Part shown: positions 1 to 12,682 of the stretch, one piece after another
How positions within the stretch are numbered: position 1 is the stretch's first letter
Layout: every line of letters begins with the position of its first letter
NCBI GenBank assembly: GCA_947502595.1
Contig: CANNAM010000003.1
Span: 186,001-250,000, forward strand
DNA from: an uncultured Marinicella sp.
Lineage (GTDB): Bacteria; Pseudomonadota; Gammaproteobacteria; Xanthomonadales; Marinicellaceae
Reading direction: 5' to 3'
DNA: 64,000 nucleotides
Position numbers and translations under genes: made by a program
The notes under the pieces: model-generated
What the model saw: the letters and a program-made list of their open reading frames with translations, nothing else
The model's database searches: none
Told to the model about the DNA's origin: nothing

Positions 1-74
1 AGGGCTCACGTTTTGTGGTCAGTAATCCTAATGCCAAATCCACTTGTGGTTGTGGCAGCTCATTTGCAATATGA
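1..74 (+). CDS. erpA: C-terminal end of an ErpA/IscA-type iron-sulfur cluster insertion protein (partial)
   Basis: The window opens inside a coding frame (codons in phase from base 3) that ends at TGA 72-74. The visible tail contains SNPNAKSTCGCGSSFAI. The CGCG-S-S-F ending with two cluster-binding cysteines is the signature C-terminus of A-type Fe-S carriers, and NPNA before TCGCGSSF is most like ErpA. A-type carriers receive Fe-S clusters and insert them into apo-enzymes in the cytoplasm. The stop codon overlaps the nudC start as ATGA, so the two genes are probably translationally coupled. Only about 24 residues are visible; IscA or SufA cannot be fully excluded. Confidence 0.8.
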   Translation, partial: GSRFVVSNPNAKSTCGCGSSFAI

Positions 75-955
75 ACGCGGATAAAATTCACTTCATTCGC
101 ACTGAATTAGATCGTTGTGCCAATATGCGTGAACAAAAACAACGCATCAAGCAACTCAAGAAATTCAAGACCTGTCATTATGTACCGGTGTACCGCGGCA
201 ACCACATTTATCCCGACTCGGATGATGAATTTTATATATCTAAAACGCCCTTGGGTGCAGCAGACCGCCAGAGTTTTTTGGGTATCTTGAATGATGAGTT
301 GTGGTTCAGCTGCGGCCTCAGCCAAAAAGAAGCTGTGGCGCTTGAGTCACAGTTGAATTGTCAATTTGAGTCCATTCGTCAGTACGCCATGGTTTTGGCA
401 GATGATTTGGCTCACATAGCGCTGTATTCAAGAGGCTTGGATTTATGGCAGCGTTCTAAAAAGTTTTGTTCGCGGTGCGGCACTCCAAACCAACTGGAAA
501 GCTCTGGTCATAAAATGGTGTGTGAAAACGGTCACGACCAATTTCCTCACATTGAACCAGCAGTTATCGTGTTGATTACCAAAGGCGACCAATGCTTACT
601 GGGGCGCAAACACACTTGGCCACCCAATGTCTATTCTACTTTGGCTGGTTTTGTTGAAGCGGGAGAGTCCATCGAAGATGCAGTACACCGTGAGATTTAT
701 GAAGAGTCCAACGTCAGAATCAAAAATGTCACCTATTTTGGCTCTCAACCCTGGCCATTTCCTTCCTCTTTGATGTTGGCCTTCAAAGCCGAAGCGGTTT
801 CCGATGACATCCGATTGGATGATGAAATGGAAGACGTGCGCTGGTTCAGCAAAGAAGAGTTGTTAAAGTGGTCTAAAGACGGCTCAATCATTCTGTCACC
901 CAGGTTCACTGTGGCTAACAGCTTAATCAGTCATTTTTTGGGCCAAAGAATATGA
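71..955 (+). CDS. nudC: NAD(H) pyrophosphatase / NAD-cap decapping Nudix hydrolase
   Basis: Cytoplasmic Nudix enzyme that hydrolyses NAD(H) to NMN(H) and AMP; E. coli NudC also removes NAD caps from RNA. The 294-residue product has a zinc ribbon (CSRCG followed by a further Cys in MVCENGH, about residues 132-156). A Nudix box follows (G-x5-E-x7-REIYEES, about 203-225), then the family signature SQPWPFPSS. I start at ATG 71 because it forms an ATGA overlap with the upstream ErpA-like stop and gives a normal N-terminus. A TTG at 44 would extend the frame into the end of the previous gene. The length is a little above E. coli NudC (257 residues), mostly from the N-terminal half. mutM follows after 24 bases. 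Confidence 0.93.
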   Translation: MNADKIHFIRTELDRCANMREQKQRIKQLKKFKTCHYVPVYRGNHIYPDSDDEFYISKTPLGAADRQSFLGILNDELWFSCGLSQKEAVALESQLNCQFESIRQYAMVLADDLAHIALYSRGLDLWQRSKKFCSRCGTPNQLESSGHKMVCENGHDQFPHIEPAVIVLITKGDQCLLGRKHTWPPNVYSTLAGFVEAGESIEDAVHREIYEESNVRIKNVTYFGSQPWPFPSSLMLAFKAEAVSDDIRLDDEMEDVRWFSKEELLKWSKDGSIILSPRFTVANSLISHFLGQRI

Positions 956-979
956 ACATCATCACACTCAAGTACACCA

Positions 980-1795
980 TTGCCTGAATTACCTGAAGTT
1001 GAAACCACACTCAGGGGCATCACACCTTGGGTTCTGAACCAGGAAATTGTGGCCATCAATGTTTACAACCATGCCATGCGTTGGCCAATTCCTACCGAAG
1101 TCAATGACTTGGTAGGCTTGCGCATTGAACAGACTTACCGCCGCGCCAAATACCTGATTTTACGCTTATCCAACCAACAACACTTACTGCTGCACTTAGG
1201 CATGTCAGGTGTGATTCGAGTTGTAGAGGCTGACACCGAATTATTCAAGCATGATCACTTTGAAATGGTTTTACACAATGGTCGAGCGTTGCGACTTAAT
1301 GACCCTCGGCGCTTTGGTTGTGTATTGATGGCTGGACATAAACCTGAAGAACACGCACTTCTCAGTCAACTTGGACCAGAACCTCTGACCGATGAATTTG
1401 ATGGTGGTTGGCTGAAAAACCATGCCAAAAATAAACAGTTGGCAGTGAAAAACTTCATCATGAATAACCACGTAGTGGTAGGCGTTGGCAATATTTATGC
1501 AGCTGAAGCTTTGTTCCTGTCTGGTATTCACCCCAGCCGTGCAGCACATAACATTGCCTTAAAACGCTACCAGTTACTGGCCAACAACATCAAACAAGTA
1601 TTGAGTCAAGCCATCATGGCAGGTGGCACCACCTTAAATGATTTTAAAAACACCGACGGTAAACCAGGTTATTTCAAGCAACATTTATACGTCTATGGTC
1701 GACAAGGTATGCCGTGCTTTAAATGTGGCAGCACCATAGCGAACAAAGTAATTGGTCAACGTGCCAGTTGTTACTGCCCTCAGTGCCAAACCTGA
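980..1795 (+). CDS. mutM: Formamidopyrimidine-DNA glycosylase (Fpg/MutM)
   Basis: Base-excision repair glycosylase/AP lyase that removes 8-oxoguanine and ring-opened purines. The start must be the TTG at 980: the protein then begins MPELPEVET, and Pro2 is the catalytic Schiff-base nucleophile with Glu3 beside it. No ATG in frame gives this N-terminus. The C-terminal zinc finger is complete (CFKCG then CYCPQC, about residues 244-269). The conserved Lys of the N-terminal lobe lies in LHLGMSG context (around residues 73-79). At 271 residues the length is normal for the family. It lies just after nudC on the same strand, and a strong hairpin spans its stop codon. Confidence 0.96.
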   Translation: MPELPEVETTLRGITPWVLNQEIVAINVYNHAMRWPIPTEVNDLVGLRIEQTYRRAKYLILRLSNQQHLLLHLGMSGVIRVVEADTELFKHDHFEMVLHNGRALRLNDPRRFGCVLMAGHKPEEHALLSQLGPEPLTDEFDGGWLKNHAKNKQLAVKNFIMNNHVVVGVGNIYAAEALFLSGIHPSRAAHNIALKRYQLLANNIKQVLSQAIMAGGTTLNDFKNTDGKPGYFKQHLYVYGRQGMPCFKCGSTIANKVIGQRASCYCPQCQT

Positions 1796-1840
1796 TTGAA
1801 CGTTTGGCACTGAAATAGTTAACTGCACAACAGTTTTTTT
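1781..1840 (+). terminator. Hairpin pair at the end of mutM
   Basis: Two inverted repeats are visible. The first has 11-bp arms, CAGTGCCAAAC (1781-1791) and GTTTGGCACTG (1802-1812), and covers the mutM stop codon. The second, AACTG-CACAA-CAGTT (1821-1835), is followed by a run of T (1834-1840), as in a short intrinsic terminator. Convergent btuB ends at 1845, so the element would keep mutM transcription from running into btuB. Confidence 0.5.
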
Positions 1841-1844
1841 AAGA

Positions 1845-3788
1845 TCAAAATCTGGCTTTTATGCCCGCTGCAAAAGCACTGCCTGGACGGGCATAACCGT
1901 ACACTTCCTCATACGATTCATCGAATAAGTTTTGCGCTTTGGCATACAGTTGAAATGTAGGGTTCAATTGCCAACTGAAGGTCAGGTCTACTGTGGTATA
2001 AGCATCTAAATCAACCTGTGATGACACATAGGTGGTGGGGTCAAAAAACACATCAAGCTGCTCATCTTGGTAGTTCACTTGGGCATATAGGGTGGCACGA
2101 TTGGCAGCAAAACGATAGTCCATGCTTAAGAATGCCATATTCTCTGGTCGGCGAACTTCTGCCACTTGCTTGCCACTGGCATCAACTTCAGTGGCATCGG
2201 TGTAGGTGTAGTTAAATTTAATGCCAACTTGTTGATGTAATTGAGCCGCCCAATTAAGCTCAAAACCTTGTCTTTGACTTTTGCCTTGCTGGTTGGCAGC
2301 TGTGAATAATCCTGAGTCCACATCGAACACAAAGCCGTTGATTTCATGGTCTAAGTCTTGATCAAAATACACCAGTTCCAGCCGATTCAGGGCCCAAACT
2401 TTCTCAACCGCCAGTTCAAAAGCATCAGATTCTTCAGGGGCTAAATTTGGATTGCCAATGAAATTTGCAGGGTAATAACCAAACCTTTCAATGAATGATG
2501 GTGCTTTGCTGCCGGTCCCCATTGAACCTCGGACCCGCCACCCATCAGTCAATTTATAAGAAGCCGCCAACTTGTAATTACTGACGTCTTCAAAGCGGTT
2601 AAAATCATCTTTTCTGGCCGACAAATTCCAATTAAACTGTTCATTAAGTTGGTGCTGGTACTCAACAGCAAGCCCAGTCACTGCATAATCTTGTCGTTGG
2701 TTTGGATCACCAAAAGGCGATGCTACACCGCGCTGCACAAAATCAACCTGGCGGTGATCTAACAAAGCCGACAGTCGGTGTTGATCTGTTGTACCGAGAA
2801 GCAGTGTGTTGTTGAGTTTAATTTCATCGGTTTTTGCACCTGTTGAACTGGTTTCTCCCAAACCATGAGTAAAATTTATCGCATCAACGTCTGACCATTG
2901 ATAGCTCAAATCACTTTGCCACCGACTGTCTGGCCTGAATTGGGCCATTACCTGAACTGTGGTTTGTTGTCTCTCAGTCCATAAATCGGCATCAATTGGC
3001 AAACCAGTAAGTATAAAATCAGTGGCATCGTATTCATTCATTGCATCGGCATGATTGGCCCTGAACTGAAAATTAACCACTTCAGAGGCGTCAACTGCAA
3101 AACTCACATGGCTGTCAAATTTTTCAAAACCATCGGCTTCTGAACCTTGTCGCGAAATATTACTGCCAGCTGTATCTAAAAGATTTATGCCAGCATCCAT
3201 GCGCCAGTTGTCAGCTACCAAACCACCATCAACCGCCACCCGCTTGCTGTTAAAAGAACCTAACTCTACATCAAAACCCCAGTTATTATGCGCCGATTGT
3301 TTGGTGATGATGTTAATCACTGCACTCATGGCATCGGTGCCCCAGATGGCACTTTGTGGGCCACGAATAATTTCAATTCGTTCGATGTTATCTAACAAGG
3401 CATAATTAACTAAAAACTCATCACTGGCTGTTGGGTCATTGACCCGCACACCATCCAACAACACCATCACATGATTGGCTTCTGAACCACGCACTCGTAT
3501 TTGCGTCTGAGTTCCGGGCCCACCAGATTGATTGATGGCAAAACCAGGCACTTGGCGCAGTATGTCAGATAAATAGCTGGCCTGTGAATTGGCAATCTCT
3601 GCTGCAGTAATGAGTGTAACTGAGCCACCATATTGATCGATTTCAATTGGCGCCAGACCTGCTGTTACAATAAGTTTGCTTAAGTCTTTGGCTACAGTTT
3701 GGTGTGGTTGATGATTTAAAGTTTGCGCTTGTAGCGACGCTGACAGCGTCAACAAACAAGCCACAGAAATGTGGTGTTTAAAGGTCAT
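1845..3788 (-). CDS. btuB: TonB-dependent vitamin B12 outer-membrane receptor BtuB
   Basis: Outer-membrane beta-barrel that imports cobalamin using TonB energy. The 647-residue product has a cleavable signal peptide ending near SLQAQ. A TonB-box-like segment follows (LIVTAG, about residues 39-44), then a plug domain with SDILRQVPGF, RVRGSEANHVMVLLDGVRV and RIEIIRGPQSAIWG motifs, and a barrel ending in an aromatic residue (GIKARF). The assignment to B12 rather than another ligand rests mainly on the cobalamin riboswitch directly upstream plus overall BtuB-like plug motifs. An AGGAG ribosome-binding site lies about 6 bases before ATG 3788. No other B12 genes are adjacent. Confidence 0.92.
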   Translation of the reverse strand: MTFKHHISVACLLTLSASLQAQTLNHQPHQTVAKDLSKLIVTAGLAPIEIDQYGGSVTLITAAEIANSQASYLSDILRQVPGFAINQSGGPGTQTQIRVRGSEANHVMVLLDGVRVNDPTASDEFLVNYALLDNIERIEIIRGPQSAIWGTDAMSAVINIITKQSAHNNWGFDVELGSFNSKRVAVDGGLVADNWRMDAGINLLDTAGSNISRQGSEADGFEKFDSHVSFAVDASEVVNFQFRANHADAMNEYDATDFILTGLPIDADLWTERQQTTVQVMAQFRPDSRWQSDLSYQWSDVDAINFTHGLGETSSTGAKTDEIKLNNTLLLGTTDQHRLSALLDHRQVDFVQRGVASPFGDPNQRQDYAVTGLAVEYQHQLNEQFNWNLSARKDDFNRFEDVSNYKLAASYKLTDGWRVRGSMGTGSKAPSFIERFGYYPANFIGNPNLAPEESDAFELAVEKVWALNRLELVYFDQDLDHEINGFVFDVDSGLFTAANQQGKSQRQGFELNWAAQLHQQVGIKFNYTYTDATEVDASGKQVAEVRRPENMAFLSMDYRFAANRATLYAQVNYQDEQLDVFFDPTTYVSSQVDLDAYTTVDLTFSWQLNPTFQLYAKAQNLFDESYEEVYGYARPGSAFAAGIKARF

Positions 3789-3835
3789 GATTGCTCCTGT
3801 TCCGCCCGAACACAGTAAAAATTAATAGTACAAAC

Positions 3836-4046
3836 TGGTCGGTCTCCGGACTCAAAAGTCAGTTTCACAGGGGTGAAACCACAACCCATCGCCTTCCCAT
3901 GTTATTACACAGTGACATCATGATGAGTGTAAACTTTTTTACCGTTGCGGGGGCAGTGTTGGGATTCAATCGTAAATTGGCACCAACTTCCCATTTAACC
4001 TATTTGCTTTGAACAACCCAAAGCGCACAGGAACCTGTTTGAAAGT
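3836..4046 (-). promoter_or_regulatory. Cobalamin (AdoCbl) riboswitch in the btuB leader
   Basis: Read on the minus strand, the leader contains, in order, a GGGAAGTTGGTGCCAA-type element (near 3990), the core CTGCCCCCGCAACGGT (near 3950), GGGAAGGCGATGGG (near 3900), and the B12 box GAGTCCGGAGACCGACC (3837-3853). These are the conserved blocks of the cobalamin riboswitch in the right order. It lies between a good promoter and btuB. I see no clear U-tract terminator before btuB, so translational control by hiding the AGGAG site is more likely; this last point is inference. Confidence 0.93.
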
Positions 4047-4052
4047 CCGTGT

Positions 4053-4081
4053 ATGGTATGAAGAGCGAAGACTGCTGTCAA
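4053..4081 (-). promoter_or_regulatory. Sigma-70 promoter for the btuB riboswitch transcript
   Basis: On the minus strand the sequence has a perfect -35 TTGACA (4081-4076), a 17-base spacer and -10 TACCAT (4058-4053). The predicted transcription start near 4046 falls just before the first riboswitch helix. No other candidate in this gap is as good. Confidence 0.7.
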
Positions 4082-4190
4082 CCACTTATCCAGAAATCGA
4101 CAGGCTGCGCATTGCTGCACCAATATACCATCAGATAAATTTATTAGGACTACTGACCTTGCTCTGTTTAAAGAGCAAATAGCTTAAGAT

Positions 4191-4229
4191 CAGTGGGCTA
4201 TGCTGTCATTAACTTGATTGAGCCCACTG
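4191..4229 (-). terminator. Hairpin downstream of glnB
   Basis: A perfect 9-bp inverted repeat, CAGTGGGCT (4191-4199) and AGCCCACTG (4221-4229), lies 12 bases after the glnB stop. It has no U-tract, so it may be a 3' stabilising hairpin or a weak terminator rather than a classical intrinsic terminator. A second small repeat (TTGCTCT/AGAGCAA) lies near 4158-4178. Confidence 0.4.
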
Positions 4230-4240
4230 TGATTGTTACT

Positions 4241-4582
<342 letters not shown>

Positions 4583-4586
4583 CTAT

Positions 4587-5273
4587 CTACCAAGGTAATT
4601 GTTCGCCTTCAGCATGCCAGAAACTGCCGCTGTTGGAAAGGTTTAATTCATCAATTCTGGCCAATAAACCTTGTGCTGCATGGGCTGCATCAACATGGCC
4701 CTGGCCACTGGTCATATCGGTTTTCACATAACCTGGGTGCAACAAGCCAACGGCAATACCTTTGGGCTTCAAATCAACAGCCAAACTGGTGCCAGCCATA
4801 TTAACTGCTGCTTTACTCATGCGATAACCATAGTGTCCACCTGAATCATTGTCAGCAATTGAACCCATGCGGCTGGTTACAATAGCCACTTTGGCCGCAG
4901 GCTTTAAATGACCCAGCAAAGCCTCTGTAACCATCAAAGGTGCCATCGCATTGACTTGAAATTGTTGCATTACAGTTGAATAATCTATCTCGCCCAAAGT
5001 ATTCGAGTTCAAAATACCAGCGTTGTTAATCACCACATCAAAATGCTGATTACCAAGTTTTTGCACCAGTTGTTGCACCGACTTCTGATCAGCCACATCA
5101 CACTGATCTATAACCTGTACACCCAAAGCATCTAATTCAGCATTGCTGCTGCGACACACAGCTGTAACTTGTTGACCTTGGGCTTGCAACTGGCGACACA
5201 TTTCTAAACCAATCCCGCGGTTGGCACCTGTGATCAGCACAGTTTTGGGTTGTTGCTGTTTTGTTTGTTGCAT
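4587..5273 (-). CDS. Short-chain dehydrogenase/reductase (SDR), substrate unknown
   Basis: Classical-type Rossmann-fold oxidoreductase of 228 residues. The N-terminal cofactor loop GANRGIGLEM (T/S-G-x3-GIG type) is at about residues 16-25, the NAG motif (VINNAGIL) follows, and the catalytic motif is YGYRMSK (Y-x3-K) near residue 150 with an upstream Ser in VTSRMGS. The closest recognisable type is the YciK/CsgA-like short SDR group. No substrate can be inferred from the neighbours. It is upstream of glnB with 7 bases between them. Confidence 0.85.
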   Translation of the reverse strand: MQQTKQQQPKTVLITGANRGIGLEMCRQLQAQGQQVTAVCRSSNAELDALGVQVIDQCDVADQKSVQQLVQKLGNQHFDVVINNAGILNSNTLGEIDYSTVMQQFQVNAMAPLMVTEALLGHLKPAAKVAIVTSRMGSIADNDSGGHYGYRMSKAAVNMAGTSLAVDLKPKGIAVGLLHPGYVKTDMTSGQGHVDAAHAAQGLLARIDELNLSNSGSFWHAEGEQLPW

Positions 5274-7248
<1,975 letters not shown>

Positions 7249-7277
7249 CCCATCATGAAACTTGAGAGTAAAATACC

Positions 7278-9396
<2,119 letters not shown>

Positions 9397-9424
9397 GCAT
9401 GTTGAGCTGCTGCAGTGAGTCCAA

Positions 9425-10132
9425 ATGATTCATAAAGATTTAAATCAAAAAGTCGTCATTGCAATGCGTGAATCGGTGATGTTTGCTGGTATGAGTGATG
9501 ATCAGTTCAGCCAGGTGTTACAGTTCTCAGACTTGCTGCATAAACAAGCCGATCAAATATTGTTTCAACAAGACATGGACTTATCGCATATATATTTTGT
9601 TTATGATGGTGCGATTAAACTGGGTCGCAGCACCATCAAAGGTGATGAGAAAATCATTGAAGTGGTATTTCCAGGAAACACTTTTGCTGAAGGAGTATTG
9701 TTCGCCGGCAAACCCAAATACCCAGTCACGGCCACGGCATTGAAACCTTCTGTGGTAGTAAGTATCCATGCTCAATCCTTTTTGAAACTACTCAAAAGTT
9801 CTGCCGACTTGTGCATCAATATGCTTGGCCACTTATCTGTCAGGTTACATTGGATGGTCAAAGAACTGGATAAACAGACCTTACACAATGCGGCTTTCAG
9901 GGTCGTCGATTATTTCCTTACCCAAGCCAGAGACGCAGTAAAAGATGAATATACACTCAAGCTTACAGTGACCAAACGCGACATTGCATCCCGACTTTCA
10001 ATCAAACCAGAAACCTTTTCTCGGGCATTGAAATCGCTAGAAAATAAGGGTTTGATTGAAATTGAAGAAAAAAAAATCATCCTGAAAAACCTCCCTCAAC
10101 TGCGTTCATTGCTCAACTCCGAAGCTTTATAA
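9425..10132 (+). CDS. Crp/Fnr-family regulator, DNR/NnrR-like candidate
   Basis: Transcription factor of 235 residues with an N-terminal cyclic-nucleotide-binding-type beta-roll (about 15-125), a dimerisation helix and a C-terminal winged helix. The recognition region reads TKRDIASRLSIKPETFSRAL (about 175-195), with E-x-x-SR typical of factors that read TTGAT-N4-ATCAA boxes. It lacks the N-terminal cysteine cluster of FNR (only one Cys, in ADLCINML), so an oxygen-sensing Fe-S cluster is unlikely. The DNR group, thought to sense NO through heme, fits that absence and the genes nearby. It faces nirS across a shared terminator. It lies only 28 bases after eno, so read-through from the housekeeping operon is possible. 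Its assignment as the NO regulator is inference. Confidence 0.8.
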   Translation: MIHKDLNQKVVIAMRESVMFAGMSDDQFSQVLQFSDLLHKQADQILFQQDMDLSHIYFVYDGAIKLGRSTIKGDEKIIEVVFPGNTFAEGVLFAGKPKYPVTATALKPSVVVSIHAQSFLKLLKSSADLCINMLGHLSVRLHWMVKELDKQTLHNAAFRVVDYFLTQARDAVKDEYTLKLTVTKRDIASRLSIKPETFSRALKSLENKGLIEIEEKKIILKNLPQLRSLLNSEAL

Positions 10133-10135
10133 ACT

Positions 10136-10175
10136 AAAAAAGCGCTGCCCCCGGAGGAAAGGACAGCGCTTTTTG
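10136..10175. terminator. Bidirectional terminator between the regulator gene and nirS
   Basis: The arms AAAAAGCGCTGCCC and GGACAGCGCTTTTTG form a GC-rich stem flanked by A and T runs on both sides. It sits between two convergent genes and should stop transcription from both. Confidence 0.85.
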
Positions 10176-10203
10176 CTTAACTGTTTATAGCTTCAGACTT
10201 GAA

Positions 10204-12360
<2,157 letters not shown>

Positions 12361-12442
12361 CTACTGCTTCAATAAAATAATACGGCGTTTATGTAACACA
12401 TACTGTGCCTCAGCAGACCCCGCAGAAAAATTCTTAGGATTA

Positions 12443-12484
12443 AGTTTATGATTAATTTCTTTAGCTGTAATTGATATAAGTCAA
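12443..12484 (-). promoter_or_regulatory. nirS promoter with DNR/FNR-like box
   Basis: On the minus strand TTGACTTATATCAA (12484-12471) matches nine of the ten fixed positions of TTGAT-N4-ATCAA. Placing its centre at -41.5 predicts a start at 12436 and puts TAAACT (12448-12443) exactly in the -10 position. This is the class II activator geometry used by FNR and DNR. Confidence 0.75.
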
Positions 12485-12583
12485 TTGCAGGCAAATTTAA
12501 TTAATATGTTTAAATACCATCACCAGAAGTCCCTTTTAATACCACTCAACTTAAATGGCATTATGCCAGGTGCTCATACAGCT

Positions 12584-12607
12584 ATAAAAAGGCTATGAAC
12601 TAGCCGT
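12584..12607 (-). terminator. Terminator candidate after the TonB receptor gene
   Basis: On the minus strand GGCTA-GTTCA-TAGCC is followed by TTTTTAT. The stem is only 5 bp but the U-tract is in the right place, about 76 bases after the receptor stop codon. Confidence 0.4.
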
Positions 12608-12682
12608 ATCAATCAATAACAACCATGCAAGGAAATACCGTCCAATCAGGATGCCACTCAGCACCAATGCCGCAGAAAGGCT

